NCBI GenBank assembly: GCA_031285685.1
Contig: JAITVS010000378.1
Coordinates: 1 to 38,436, forward strand
DNA length: 38,436 nt
Source of the DNA: Tannerella sp.
GTDB taxonomy: Bacteria > Bacteroidota > Bacteroidia > Bacteroidales > Tannerellaceae
Direction of reading: 5' to 3'
Part shown: one piece after another, positions 1 to 9,141 of the stretch
How the letters are laid out: each line of letters opens with the position of its first letter
Numbering within the stretch: the first letter of the stretch is position 1
Position numbers and translations under genes: made by a program
The notes under the pieces: generated by a model
Databases searched by the model: none
What the model was told of the DNA's origin: nothing
The model's input: the letters and a program-made list of their open reading frames with translations, nothing else

Positions 1-714
1 TATTCCTCCCTTCACTTTAGATTTTACCCGCGCCTCCAGTTCAACCCTCCCGCTTTGCTTTTCATGTGCCGGCGTTATTCCGGTAAGAACGAGCTGGTCG
101 TCTTCTACGCTTCTGTTGACTTTTTCCTGTGGAGTTGTCAGAAAGACGTTGCAGGTTATACTTTGCGGTTTATCCGCCGTCAGCTTTACAATGACGGCCT
201 GATCGGTAAACGACGTAAAAATTTCACGTTTATAAGTAACATCTCCTACTTTATACGATACGCCGGCCACCGCATTACTGATATCCAGATCGCGGTAATA
301 ATCCGTATATTTGTTGTGTCCCGGAAAAGAAATATACAAATCTCCCATCAGCATATAAGGCATTCCATGATTTGTCGGGGACATAATTTTTGCTGTCGCA
401 AGATCTTGTGCCTCCACATATTTTCCTTCAAATATAAGCCGGCGAACTTCTTCCAGGACACCTTCTTCCAGTTTATGGGCGTTACTGTTAGGCGAACCCG
501 CCCAAATCGTTTCTTCGTTTAATTGCAAACGTTCTATCGAAGGAGTTCCGAAAACCATTGTACCCAAACGGCCATTACCCAAGGGTAAAGCCTGATTCCA
601 GTCCAGAGCAGGTTTATCATACCACAATTTCATATTTTCCTGCGCTGCAGGATACTGAGCAAAACAAACGATCAGCAAAACCAATAATAAAGTCCTTTTT
701 ATCATAAAGCTCAT
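1..714 (-). CDS. GH95 glycosidase (alpha-L-fucosidase or alpha-L-galactosidase), N-terminal part
   Basis: Reading frame open from ATG at 714 to the window edge (238 codons), so the C-terminal part is missing. A signal peptide (hydrophobic stretch around residues 8-20) suggests export to the periplasm. The mature N-terminus has the GH95 beta-sandwich signature: W-Y-D-K-P-A, then LPLGNGRLG, MVFG and LQLNEETIWAG. The (alpha/alpha)6 catalytic domain lies outside the window. GH95 enzymes remove alpha-L-fucose or alpha-L-galactose; in the Bacteroides thetaiotaomicron RG-II system a GH95 acts as alpha-L-galactosidase, which fits this locus, but specificity cannot be read from this part. The start lies 3 bp after the stop of the upstream esterase gene, so the two are surely co-transcribed. 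A second ATG at 705 is possible. Confidence 0.9.
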   Translation of the reverse strand, partial: MSFMIKRTLLLVLLIVCFAQYPAAQENMKLWYDKPALDWNQALPLGNGRLGTMVFGTPSIERLQLNEETIWAGSPNSNAHKLEEGVLEEVRRLIFEGKYVEAQDLATAKIMSPTNHGMPYMLMGDLYISFPGHNKYTDYYRDLDISNAVAGVSYKVGDVTYKREIFTSFTDQAVIVKLTADKPQSITCNVFLTTPQEKVNRSVEDDQLVLTGITPAHEKQSGRVELEARVKSKVKGGI

Positions 715-717
715 AAT

Positions 718-2127
718 TTAATCCATAATTGATACTTCTTTCAGAACCCGCAGCAACGCCTCTTTTCCCCTGATAGCATCCGAAGGTAATTTTTCTCCGT
801 TTTCGCCAAAAACATACAGATCGGATTCCTTTTCAACAGTAACTTTTGACTCATCAAATTCTCCATTTTTATCCAGAATACGGCTGACATCCAGATTAAA
901 ATGTTCGGACACAAAACGATACATCGCTTTTCGTTTTGACAATCCGTAATCATGTCCTTCTTCCTGAAAATGGTCGTTTTCAACGTTATTTTCAGCGTTA
1001 TAAAATCCATATGTCCTCTTTACGAAAGGATATTCCAACTCCGGAACAGTACTGCTCCAATCCTTTCCATCCGTAATTATCAACTGAGGCCTGGGAGCGA
1101 ACATAGCGGCCAGCTCCGCATTATTGGTCCTGTTTCCGCATAAATGAGCAGGCATACCACTCTCACACGGACATCCGCCTGAAAAATGAGAGGAAAGCAT
1201 AACCACGGGAATACTGAGTGTGATGCGGTCATCAATAGCAGCAATCATCATAGTCATACTTCCACCGCCGGAGCCGCCTGTTATTCCGACTCTTGTACTA
1301 TCAGCTTCTTTCTGTGACAACAAATAATCCAGGATGCGTAATGTATTAAGAGTCTGTATGGTATTCGCCGCACTCAGATGATGTAGTTCTCCATCAAACT
1401 GCAAAAGGCTTTCACCCCAGGCAAAAATATCCCAACTGGCAGAAATAATTCCCATACGGGCCTGCATCGCACACCTTATCTGCTGGGATTCACGGTATCG
1501 CCCGTCTGCAAAATGTCCGTTCGGATTCAGCATCACCGGACATTTTCCTTTTGTTTTCAACGGTTTATAAATTGATCCGGCAACATAAATACCGGGAAGC
1601 GTTTCTATTGCGAAATTTTCAACCGTGTAGCCGTTATACTTTCTTTTCTTTGTAAGTATTACTTTTGAAGCCGGCCTGTCGGGAATAACAGACAATCTCA
1701 AGGCTTCCGGCAAACACCGGCGAATTTCAGACTTCCGTTTTTCCCATTCGGCCTTATTGGAACAGAGGGTTTCAAGATAATTCAGGAATTCCCCCCCCTC
1801 CTCTTCGGTTGTCCGGTAATACTCGAATTCTTTTACCTTATACTTGCCGTTGTCCATCACAAACTTATAATCAAAAGGCGCCAGCACGGCATTCAGTGTT
1901 TCTTCCACACTCCATGGTTTTATGCGCCAGTCCGCATATTTCAATACTTTTCCTTCCATTAACTTTTGATCATACTTAATCTGTATACCGAATTGCTTTT
2001 CGATATCTGTCAACACATCCGATAATGGACGTACATATGCATGATCCGCAGTCTGCCGGTTTTGAGCAGTCACAGCAAACAGAAATAACATTCCGATAAA
2101 AATAAAAAATACCCGCTTCATAAACAA
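718..2127 (-). CDS. Exported alpha/beta-hydrolase carbohydrate esterase with N-terminal STN-like domain
   Basis: 469 residues. A signal peptide (about 1-21) is followed by a segment at about 33-100 that resembles the STN domain of secretins and TonB receptors (SDVLTDIEKQFGIQIKYD, then SVEETLNAVL and a terminal YKV strand). Residues about 160-410 form an alpha/beta hydrolase. The nucleophile elbow is GGSGGG with Ser286; acid candidates are Asp353 and Asp356 in TDGKDW, and the histidine is His392 in EGHDY. This resembles acetyl-xylan-esterase-like carbohydrate esterases; the RG-II locus of B. thetaiotaomicron contains a pectin methylesterase (CE19) of broadly this kind. Whether it removes methyl or acetyl groups is unknown. 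It lies between GH28 (39 bp upstream) and GH95 (3 bp downstream). ATG codons at 2127 and 2121 are both possible starts. Confidence 0.8.
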   Translation of the reverse strand: MFMKRVFFIFIGMLFLFAVTAQNRQTADHAYVRPLSDVLTDIEKQFGIQIKYDQKLMEGKVLKYADWRIKPWSVEETLNAVLAPFDYKFVMDNGKYKVKEFEYYRTTEEEGGEFLNYLETLCSNKAEWEKRKSEIRRCLPEALRLSVIPDRPASKVILTKKRKYNGYTVENFAIETLPGIYVAGSIYKPLKTKGKCPVMLNPNGHFADGRYRESQQIRCAMQARMGIISASWDIFAWGESLLQFDGELHHLSAANTIQTLNTLRILDYLLSQKEADSTRVGITGGSGGGSMTMMIAAIDDRITLSIPVVMLSSHFSGGCPCESGMPAHLCGNRTNNAELAAMFAPRPQLIITDGKDWSSTVPELEYPFVKRTYGFYNAENNVENDHFQEEGHDYGLSKRKAMYRFVSEHFNLDVSRILDKNGEFDESKVTVEKESDLYVFGENGEKLPSDAIRGKEALLRVLKEVSIMD

Positions 2128-2166
2128 TCAATTTAAATAACCATATATCAATTCATTTAGAACATA

Positions 2167-3756
2167 TCATGGCACAATAACCGACGACTTCTTCAGATTA
2201 CCTCCTTTTTCAATCGGAGAAGAGAGTCGTTCCAGGTAATTATTCCGCAAAATAACGGTTTCGGTTCTCGTTCCGTCGATCTTCATAAAAGAAACGCTTC
2301 CTTTTTTCGGAAAACATCCGTGCACAAACAAATCTTTCACATCTGTTACTTCCAATACCGTTTCCGAAGCCAATGGAGACGGATTGCTTATGTTATTGAT
2401 ATGGATGTTTTCGGAGTTTGTAATCTTGAATGCAGCGCCTTCTTTTGTGCTGATCCTAACATTCTCCAATGTAACATCTTTTGCTTTATCGATAATCAAT
2501 CCCGTTTTAGCCTCAATATTCATGTCGGTAAATGAAATATCCGAGATCATCGCCTCTTCAATTCCGAGAACAGCACATGCCGCATTCACTTCCGATCCGG
2601 TCAGCCCCGAGATATGTATGTTTCTGAAGACAGGAGTCCGTTCCGACAAGGCTTCAGCAGGCACATTCGAATAGAATAAATTCAGGATAACAGCCTCTTT
2701 CGGTATATTTTTCATCACAATATTACTGACGCGTATCTCTTCGACAATGCCACCGCGGCCACGTGTCGATTTCAGGCGAATCCCTCTGTCCGTGCCGTCA
2801 AACACGCAATTAGAGATTGTTACTTTCCGGACATCGCCCGACATCTCACTGCCTATCACAACGCCCCCGTGTCCGGCCAACATCACACAATTGGTGATCG
2901 TTATATTTTCGCAGGGAGTCGCATATTCGCGCCCCTGTAAATCGCGTCCGGACTTTAACGTGATGCAGTCATCCCCTACGTTTATGTGGCAGTCGGAAAT
3001 GATCACATTCCGGCAGGAAGACGGATTTATCCCGTCGGTATTCGGCGCATCCGGATTATTGATCGTAACGCCCCGCACGATAATATTCTCACAAAACTCC
3101 GGATTGATTGTCCAGAAAGGAGAATTGATAATCGTTATACCTTCCACTTTAAAATGCTTGCACTTATAGGGTTGCATTAACGACGGACGAAAATATCTTT
3201 TTGCCAGCGTACGCTTCCAGTCCGATTGTTCTTCGATCTTAAATCCCGGATTTTCTTTTTCCCACATCGCCTGATAATGAGTCAGCTCTTTTGCCAACGC
3301 TTCATTTTCATGCGCTCCTTCCAGAATGAAGGTTCCGTACCACCATTTCTCTCCGTTTCCATCAATCGTACCTTCCCCTTTGATTGTTATATTCTCCTGT
3401 TCATAGGCGTAAATCATCGGACAGAAACTTTTCATCACAACACCTTCGTATCGCATTTCAACAAAAGGCGTATATTCCGAAAAATCATCGGAAAAGCGGA
3501 TAGTCGCTCCGGCTTCGATATCTAACGTGATGTTGCTTTTCATCACAATCGGTCCCGTCAGGTATGTTCCCGCCGGGAAAAACAACGTACCTCCTCCTTC
3601 GGAAGAGAGTTTCTCTATCGCTTTCCTGATAACTGCGGTATTGGATGTTTTTCCATCGCTGCTTCCTCCGAAATCCCGGATATTAATGGTTTCCGCTTTG
3701 ACTAACAAACAACACAACAACCCTATATGTATCAGTATTTTCTTTTTTATATTCAT
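2167..3756 (-). CDS. GH28 polygalacturonase-type hydrolase
   Basis: 529 residues with a signal peptide (about 1-21) and a right-handed beta-helix starting at INIRDFGGSSDGKT. All four GH28 signatures are present: NTD at 239-241, DD at 262-263 in GDDCITLKSG, GHG at 295-297 and a RLK variant of the RIK motif at 327-329. The Asp residues of NTD and DD are the catalytic set, so the enzyme is predicted to be active with inversion. GH28 enzymes hydrolyse alpha-galacturonosyl bonds in homogalacturonan or rhamnogalacturonan; exo-acting and RG-II-backbone versions are common in Bacteroidota. The gene is 44 bp downstream of the DapA-type aldolase gene and 39 bp upstream of the esterase, in the same minus-strand operon. 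Endo or exo action cannot be told from sequence alone. Confidence 0.92.
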   Translation of the reverse strand: MNIKKKILIHIGLLCCLLVKAETINIRDFGGSSDGKTSNTAVIRKAIEKLSSEGGGTLFFPAGTYLTGPIVMKSNITLDIEAGATIRFSDDFSEYTPFVEMRYEGVVMKSFCPMIYAYEQENITIKGEGTIDGNGEKWWYGTFILEGAHENEALAKELTHYQAMWEKENPGFKIEEQSDWKRTLAKRYFRPSLMQPYKCKHFKVEGITIINSPFWTINPEFCENIIVRGVTINNPDAPNTDGINPSSCRNVIISDCHINVGDDCITLKSGRDLQGREYATPCENITITNCVMLAGHGGVVIGSEMSGDVRKVTISNCVFDGTDRGIRLKSTRGRGGIVEEIRVSNIVMKNIPKEAVILNLFYSNVPAEALSERTPVFRNIHISGLTGSEVNAACAVLGIEEAMISDISFTDMNIEAKTGLIIDKAKDVTLENVRISTKEGAAFKITNSENIHINNISNPSPLASETVLEVTDVKDLFVHGCFPKKGSVSFMKIDGTRTETVILRNNYLERLSSPIEKGGNLKKSSVIVP

Positions 3757-3800
3757 TATCTATCAGCATTTCTATTCGATAATACTACAATTGCATCACT

Positions 3801-4715
3801 TTATTTCAACCACTTATCTAACTTTTCAACCGCAATTTTCACTTTTTCTTTTTCCGGATCCCGGAACAGATTAAACGGTTGCGCCAGATAACCGCTACAA
3901 ATACCTTTCAATGACAAAGCGGTCTTTATTCCTTTGATATAACTGGAACCAAAGCGGCCGATGCTATACAATTCATTGCTTACACACAACATTTTGCTTT
4001 GGAGTTCAATCGTTTTTTCCACATTTTTCTCCGCAGCAGCGTTATAAACTTCCACAAAGATTTCCGGATAAACATTCGCACCTCCCGAAACACCTCCGTG
4101 GGCTCCCATCAAAGCAACAGACGCCATCATTTCTTCGGGTCCGACAAACAGTTCGAAATCAGGCCTGTCTTTGAACATATCCAGCAATTTACAGAAATAA
4201 ACACCGTTGGACGAACTGTCTTTCAAACCAATGATATTTTTATGTTGCGATAATGTTTTCACTGTATCATATTCGATCATCGTTTTCGTATGCGACGGCA
4301 TATTATAAAGATAAAGCGGTAACGGACTTTTATCTGCCAGCAATTCGTAATACTCGATCAATTCGGGCTGTCCCAATGTAAAATAATAAGGAGGCGCCGC
4401 GACTACCGCATCCGCACCGCATCCGGCCGCAATCTCAGCAAGCTTTATGCTTTCATGCACGGAAGTGTCTGTAATACCGACCAACACAGGAATGTGTCCG
4501 TTCACACAAGCGATCGTCAGACGGATCAGATCCTCTTTTACCTTAAAACTCAAATGTTGCGCTTCACCGGTAGTACCCAGTATAAAAATGCCGCTCACCC
4601 CACCTTTTATCAGATGAGCGACAAGGTTTGCAACTCCTTTTTCATCCAGATGGTCCGTATCCAACAACGGAGTAATCATTGGGGGAACAATGCCCCGTAA
4701 TATTCCTTTTTTCAT
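3801..4715 (-). CDS. DapA/NanA-family class I aldolase, copy 1
   Basis: 304 residues, no signal peptide, cytoplasmic. A complete (beta/alpha)8 aldolase of the DHDPS/N-acetylneuraminate lyase family: pyruvate-carboxylate motif GTTGE at 47-51, Tyr137 in LYNMP and Schiff-base Lys165 in IIGLKDSS. Members cleave or form 2-keto-3-deoxy acids with pyruvate as one partner. Placement beside an SSS-type acid-sugar symporter and among pectin glycosidases argues for breakdown of a 2-keto-3-deoxy sugar acid rather than lysine biosynthesis. In an RG-II context the candidates are Kdo (giving pyruvate and D-arabinose) and Dha; copy 2 at 25503-26399 sits with the enzymes expected for Dha, so I favour Kdo here, weakly. 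The gene follows the symporter gene after a 188-bp gap and precedes GH28 by 44 bp. Confidence 0.9.
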   Translation of the reverse strand: MKKGILRGIVPPMITPLLDTDHLDEKGVANLVAHLIKGGVSGIFILGTTGEAQHLSFKVKEDLIRLTIACVNGHIPVLVGITDTSVHESIKLAEIAAGCGADAVVAAPPYYFTLGQPELIEYYELLADKSPLPLYLYNMPSHTKTMIEYDTVKTLSQHKNIIGLKDSSSNGVYFCKLLDMFKDRPDFELFVGPEEMMASVALMGAHGGVSGGANVYPEIFVEVYNAAAEKNVEKTIELQSKMLCVSNELYSIGRFGSSYIKGIKTALSLKGICSGYLAQPFNLFRDPEKEKVKIAVEKLDKWLK

Positions 4716-4769
4716 ATGTACAAAAATATATTTTTAACACTAAGGTAATATAGAACTCACTCATTTGTT

Positions 4770-4786
4770 CATCGCCAAAGGCGATG
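4770..4786. repeat. Perfect 7-bp hairpin in the symporter-aldolase gap
   Basis: CATCGCC, loop AAA, GGCGATG. It lies in the 188-bp gap between the minus-strand symporter gene and aldolase gene. No T-run follows on either strand, so it is not a standard intrinsic terminator. It could be an mRNA processing or stability element that sets different levels for the two genes. Nothing else recognisable was seen in this gap. Confidence 0.5.
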
Positions 4787-4903
4787 CATTTATCATGTTC
4801 GTTTCATTTATTTTCGTTCTAATCAATTATAATTCTATTCAAAAAATCAACAATAAGTTTCGGTACATGATCGTCAGGCCCGGCGTCTCTGTTTATTCAC
4901 AGC

Positions 4904-6361
4904 TCACTTTGCCGCGTTTTTCTTCGATATTTTAGAAAACAACAAACTAAGCAAAAGCCCGACACAGAAAATGGTAAGCGTTCCAAATACAATTGTCAGG
5001 TAACTGTGAAACATGGTTTGTCCGCTGAATGTCATCCAGGAAATCAAAGCCACTCCGCAGACCGTGCCGACCAATGCGTATGTCCCTTTTACATTCTTTG
5101 AAATATATCCGAGCAGGAACAATCCCAGCATTCCTCCACTAAAAATACCGGCCAGACTCCACCATGCATCCAACGCGCTTTTGACGGATATCATCGCCAG
5201 TCCGACACACATACCCAACAATCCCAGCACAAAAGAAGTAATATAAAGTATTTTCATGTTCTTCTTTTCGTCTCCCTCTTTTTTCCCTCTCTGAAAAAAG
5301 TCGGTCAGAATAACAGTTGCACCGCTATTGATGCTGGTCGAAATCGTACTCATTCCCGCTGCAAAAATAGCCGCAACCAGCAAGCCGGTTACTCCGGTCG
5401 GAAGCTCCTGAACGATAAAATAAGGAAAAACCTTATCCCCGCTGATCCCCTCGGGAAGCAAGCCCGGTTGCACCTGATAATAGACAAACAGAGCGGTGCC
5501 GATGATGAAAAACAAAAGGCTGACCGGCACATAGAGCAAACCTCCGAACAAAGCCGAAAAGCGGGCGCTTTTATCATCTTTTGCGCTTTTATATCGCTGC
5601 ACATAATTCTGATCAATTCCGTAATTCTGCAGGTTAATGAAAATGCCATAAACAAGTGTTACCCAAAAGGTCGAAACATTCAATTCCGGCCCGAAACTAC
5701 CCAACGAAAATTTATTGTATTCCGCACCGACTTCAAAAAACTGTTCCACACCTCCGGGAAAAGAAACAAAAAGTACAATTACACAAGCCAATGCTCCGAA
5801 TATGAGAATCGTTCCCTGAATGGCATCTGTCCATATAACCGCTTTAATTCCCCCAAGAACAGAATATATGATCACACATAAACTTGTTACAACAATGATG
5901 GATGGTACACTCCAGCCCAACATCGAATGAAGCGGGAGAGCCAGTAAAAAAAGCACCGAACCTATGCGGGATATTTGTGTCAGCAAATAACAAGCGGCGG
6001 CATACGCTCTTGCCCAGTAGCCAAAGCGTTCTTCCAAAAAACTATAAGCCGAAATACTACTGATACTCCGGTAAAAGGGAACAAAAAATCTTGCGGCAAA
6101 AATAGACGCAATAGGAATCGACAAACTAAAAACGTATGAATTCCAGTTACCTGAAAAAGCATTTCCCGGAAGCGCCAGAAAGCTAATGCTGCTGACGTAA
6201 GTAGCAAATATAGACATCCCCACGACAATACCCGGCAAATTTCCTCCTCCGCGCGTATAGTCGCTCGCATTCTTATTTTTACCTGCGAAAGAACTGCCGA
6301 ACAGAACAGTTCCTATCGTAAAAACCAGAAATACAACTAAATCTAATGTTTCAATCTGCAT
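4904..6361 (-). CDS. Sodium:solute symporter (SSS family), copy 1
   Basis: About 485 residues from the preferred start, with 12-14 hydrophobic transmembrane segments: an inner-membrane sodium-coupled transporter. Family landmarks are the ASDYTRGGG loop after the first helix, SSISFLALPGNAFSGNW in the next helix pair, and SVLGGIKAVIWTDAIQ, as in sialic-acid and glucose-type SSS carriers. The frame stays open to an ATG at 6412, but the extra 17 residues have no counterpart in copy 2 (26428-27987), so ATG 6361 is preferred. It is the next gene after GH2 and is followed by a DapA-family aldolase; the same symporter-aldolase pairing recurs on the plus strand. The likely substrate is a monosaccharide acid released in the periplasm; Kdo is one candidate. 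Substrate is inferred from context only. Confidence 0.9.
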   Translation of the reverse strand: MQIETLDLVVFLVFTIGTVLFGSSFAGKNKNASDYTRGGGNLPGIVVGMSIFATYVSSISFLALPGNAFSGNWNSYVFSLSIPIASIFAARFFVPFYRSISSISAYSFLEERFGYWARAYAAACYLLTQISRIGSVLFLLALPLHSMLGWSVPSIIVVTSLCVIIYSVLGGIKAVIWTDAIQGTILIFGALACVIVLFVSFPGGVEQFFEVGAEYNKFSLGSFGPELNVSTFWVTLVYGIFINLQNYGIDQNYVQRYKSAKDDKSARFSALFGGLLYVPVSLLFFIIGTALFVYYQVQPGLLPEGISGDKVFPYFIVQELPTGVTGLLVAAIFAAGMSTISTSINSGATVILTDFFQRGKKEGDEKKNMKILYITSFVLGLLGMCVGLAMISVKSALDAWWSLAGIFSGGMLGLFLLGYISKNVKGTYALVGTVCGVALISWMTFSGQTMFHSYLTIVFGTLTIFCVGLLLSLLFSKISKKNAAK

Positions 6362-6425
6362 CGTTTTAAATTCTTTTACCGGAAAAATTTCTTTTGCCGG
6401 AAATATTCTCAATCATTCGTATTTT

Positions 6426-9038
6426 TCACTTCTGCGACTCCGTCTTCTTCTCTCCGAACTCTGTTTGCTGAAGTTCGACTTCATCAAGCAACCGTTGCTT
6501 CTCATCTTCACCTAACCGTCTTTTATACAAACCGATAGAGGCGTCGCTTTGAATTACCTGAGGTCTTTCAGTATAAACTAACTTATGCTTCGGCGTTATG
6601 CTTTCAAACTCGACGGATGCCGGAGTCGGTGCATGTTCACCTTCAAACAATACGCGCGCATATACTTTTATTTTTCCCGGCGTTAATGTCGAACGAATCA
6701 AAACCGGCGCCGAGCCGAATTCCACATCCCTCGGATTTGCTCCGATGATGTCATCTCCGATGATTTCTCCTTCTCCCTCGACCGAAAACAGAATACGTTC
6801 CTTTGCCAACCTTCTGACATTTCCGTCGTCATCCGTTACTTCACAGATAACCGGAATGAAATCAGATCCGTCGGCAATCAGTTGCTGTCCTGTATTATCA
6901 ACTTTCAGGCGAAGTTTCGTCGATCTCCTCGACGGCATCTTTGTCGTTGAACAAACTACTTTTCCGTCGATCAGCCCTTCTGCAACAAAAGAGACTTTCT
7001 GCCATTGTTTTTCCACGTACGGATAAACCCGCATTTCGTTGAAAGAATAGACATCCTTAAATGTTACGGGTGGATTGGGCATACCGGATTTTTCTCCCGG
7101 TACTTTCTGTGTAAGCGTATCTTTTCCGTAAACAATCAGACGAACCTCATCACAATTTGTAAATACGGTCACATCCGGACTTGAAAACGGGGATATTTCA
7201 TGTGCGATAAACACCATTGGCCCGGTCTCCATCAACGGATGTTTCAAATCCGCAGGCACCTGACTTTTAAACATATAGTAAGCATATTTCGGCTGACGAA
7301 AAGCATCCATGATCCCTCCCCAGTACGGATCGGGATGATAACCACGCTGGTGATCAAAAGGATGCCATAAAGCGGCGCCGATAAACTGACGACTTTCAGG
7401 ACACATCTCGTTGTACGTCTTTGCCAGTTGCAATGATTGAACCAATAAAGCATTTTCGCCCCAGCTTCGTGAAGCGCGGTTATTCGTATTATGTGCGTAC
7501 CAATCATCTACATTTTCGCCGAATTCACGTGTAAAAATGCATTGCTTAAAATGACCGACATCTTCCGGCCATCCGTACACCACTTCATAATGATCAGCCA
7601 CTCCCAATGAATGGTGATCTCCAACACAAGCAGAACCGGGATACTCTTCATGTGTGATTTGCTGCGCCTTCAAAGAAAACTCCAAAGGAAAAGGCGTTTC
7701 ATTCAAAATCGGCTCCCACATCAAAACCGACACATGATTCCGGTCACGGCGTATCATGTTACGAATATCATCATAAACCAATTCTGCAAACTCCGGTGCT
7801 TTATTAAAATACTGCCAACCCGGGGTCGCCACAATCACAAAAATGCCCAATTCATCGCAAGCATTCATAAATGAGGGATCCTGCGGATAATGCGCCACAC
7901 GAACGATGCGACATCCGGCATCCCTTAGTTTTTTAGCATCCTTCCAATGCTGACTGTTAGGCACGGCATTGCCCACGTACGCAAAGTCCTGATGCCGGTT
8001 TCCTCCGATCAGCTTATCAGCAGGCTCATCATTCAACCACAATCCGTCCTCCCCTTTAAACTCAACCTTTCTGATACCTATACGTGTAATACCTCCGTCA
8101 AACGACGCCCCGTTCTTTGACAAAATCTTCGTTTCCAGGTTATACAGGCAAGGAGCGTCCGGATGCCACAAAACAGGATTAGTCAACATCATTTTCTGTT
8201 TAACCTGTTTTGATTCACCGGCACTTAGTGAAATATTATTTCTGACGACCTTTAAAACCTTACCTTCCTTGTCTGTTATCTTATTCTCAACAACGATTTG
8301 CTGTATTACTCCCGATCGATTTGCTACATCCGTCGAAACTGTCAACTCTGCTTTTTTACGGTCGATGTCTCCGTATTGTACAAAAACACCTCCCCCGGCT
8401 GTTTTATCGGCCTTGTTCGGATCCGTAATATAAACCTGTGAAGTCACAATCATCCATACATCACGATAGATACCACCATGATAAGCAAAATCAAGCATAT
8501 CCTGTCTTTTTCCGGGAGGATAGTTTTTATCGTCGGAATTATCGACAAGAACTGCAATCAGGCATTGATCACCCGGTTTAACACCATACTCCGTCAGTTC
8601 CAGGCTAAACGGCAGATAGCCCCCCAAATGTTCCATGATTTTCCGGCCATTCAGAAAAACGGTCGATTTCCCCATGGCAGCTTCAAAATAAATATTAATC
8701 AACTTCCCTTTGAATGCCTCATCCACCGTAAAATGTTTCCGGTACCAAGCCGGCCCCTGATAATTACGATTGCCGCTCGCCTCTGCGGGCATCAACCGAA
8801 CCGCATGGGGAGTAGATACCACATCCCATGCGGAATCATCAAAGCCAACTGCTTCCGCCCCTTTGATGTCTCCCCGGTAAAACCGCCAGCCCACATTAAA
8901 ATTATAAACCTCACGTCCGGAATCTTTCAAATCAAAAAATCCGGCAACAGAAAAATTCGGCTGATAATCGTTTGCACTTACCGGCTGAATACAAAACACT
9001 ATATAAATCAAGAAAACAACAAAAGATATATTTTTCAT
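6426..9038 (-). CDS. GH2 family glycosidase
   Basis: 870 residues with a signal peptide (about 1-22). The order is an N-terminal jelly-roll sugar-binding domain (about 44-200, with FDDSAWD and AWYRKHF), an immunoglobulin-like domain (about 215-325), a TIM barrel (about 328-610) and C-terminal beta-sandwich domains. The acid/base is Glu447 in ILNETP, and the likely nucleophile is Glu505 in TREFGE, so this is a retaining enzyme with both residues in place. GH2 covers beta-galactosidases, beta-glucuronidases and beta-galacturonidases. RG-II carries beta-linked uronic acids and galactose, so an RG-II side-chain role is plausible but not assigned. The stop is 64 bp before the preferred symporter start. 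Confidence 0.9.
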   Translation of the reverse strand: MKNISFVVFLIYIVFCIQPVSANDYQPNFSVAGFFDLKDSGREVYNFNVGWRFYRGDIKGAEAVGFDDSAWDVVSTPHAVRLMPAEASGNRNYQGPAWYRKHFTVDEAFKGKLINIYFEAAMGKSTVFLNGRKIMEHLGGYLPFSLELTEYGVKPGDQCLIAVLVDNSDDKNYPPGKRQDMLDFAYHGGIYRDVWMIVTSQVYITDPNKADKTAGGGVFVQYGDIDRKKAELTVSTDVANRSGVIQQIVVENKITDKEGKVLKVVRNNISLSAGESKQVKQKMMLTNPVLWHPDAPCLYNLETKILSKNGASFDGGITRIGIRKVEFKGEDGLWLNDEPADKLIGGNRHQDFAYVGNAVPNSQHWKDAKKLRDAGCRIVRVAHYPQDPSFMNACDELGIFVIVATPGWQYFNKAPEFAELVYDDIRNMIRRDRNHVSVLMWEPILNETPFPLEFSLKAQQITHEEYPGSACVGDHHSLGVADHYEVVYGWPEDVGHFKQCIFTREFGENVDDWYAHNTNNRASRSWGENALLVQSLQLAKTYNEMCPESRQFIGAALWHPFDHQRGYHPDPYWGGIMDAFRQPKYAYYMFKSQVPADLKHPLMETGPMVFIAHEISPFSSPDVTVFTNCDEVRLIVYGKDTLTQKVPGEKSGMPNPPVTFKDVYSFNEMRVYPYVEKQWQKVSFVAEGLIDGKVVCSTTKMPSRRSTKLRLKVDNTGQQLIADGSDFIPVICEVTDDDGNVRRLAKERILFSVEGEGEIIGDDIIGANPRDVEFGSAPVLIRSTLTPGKIKVYARVLFEGEHAPTPASVEFESITPKHKLVYTERPQVIQSDASIGLYKRRLGEDEKQRLLDEVELQQTEFGEKKTESQK

Positions 9039-9098
9039 ACGATATTTATTTTCACTTTAAGGCTGAAATATATTCCCCGGTCCGTTCCGAGCCTATAC

Positions 9099-9124
9099 TT
9101 CCGCGGATTCAGGCAATCCCGGAA
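9099..9124. repeat. Imperfect inverted repeat between the regulator and GH2 genes
   Basis: Arms TTCCGCGGATT and AATCCCGGAA around a 5-base centre, pairing fully except for one bulged base. It lies in the 103-bp gap between the GntR stop and the GH2 start on the minus strand. It lacks a T-run after it, so it may act as an attenuator or RNA processing signal rather than a full terminator. No TAnnTTTG box was found in this gap, which suggests GH2 is read from the regulator promoter. Confidence 0.45.
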
Positions 9125-9141
9125 ATACAACCTTATGTCAT

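Noticed and set aside
55..522. Plus-strand open frame of 155 codons at the left edge
   Set aside because: It is the shadow of the GH95 gene; the minus-strand frame carries clear family motifs and a signal peptide.
3801..4715. Lysine biosynthesis gene dapA
   Set aside because: The fold and catalytic residues fit, but it sits among sugar-acid import and pectin genes, and a second family member occurs in a catabolic cassette.
4721..4728. TATTTTTG on the minus strand as a -7 box for the copy 1 aldolase
   Set aside because: It ends only about 6 bp before the start codon, which would leave no leader, and no ACAG operator or TTTC element accompanies it.
4770..4786. Hairpin as intrinsic terminator
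   Set aside because: No T-run follows on either strand.
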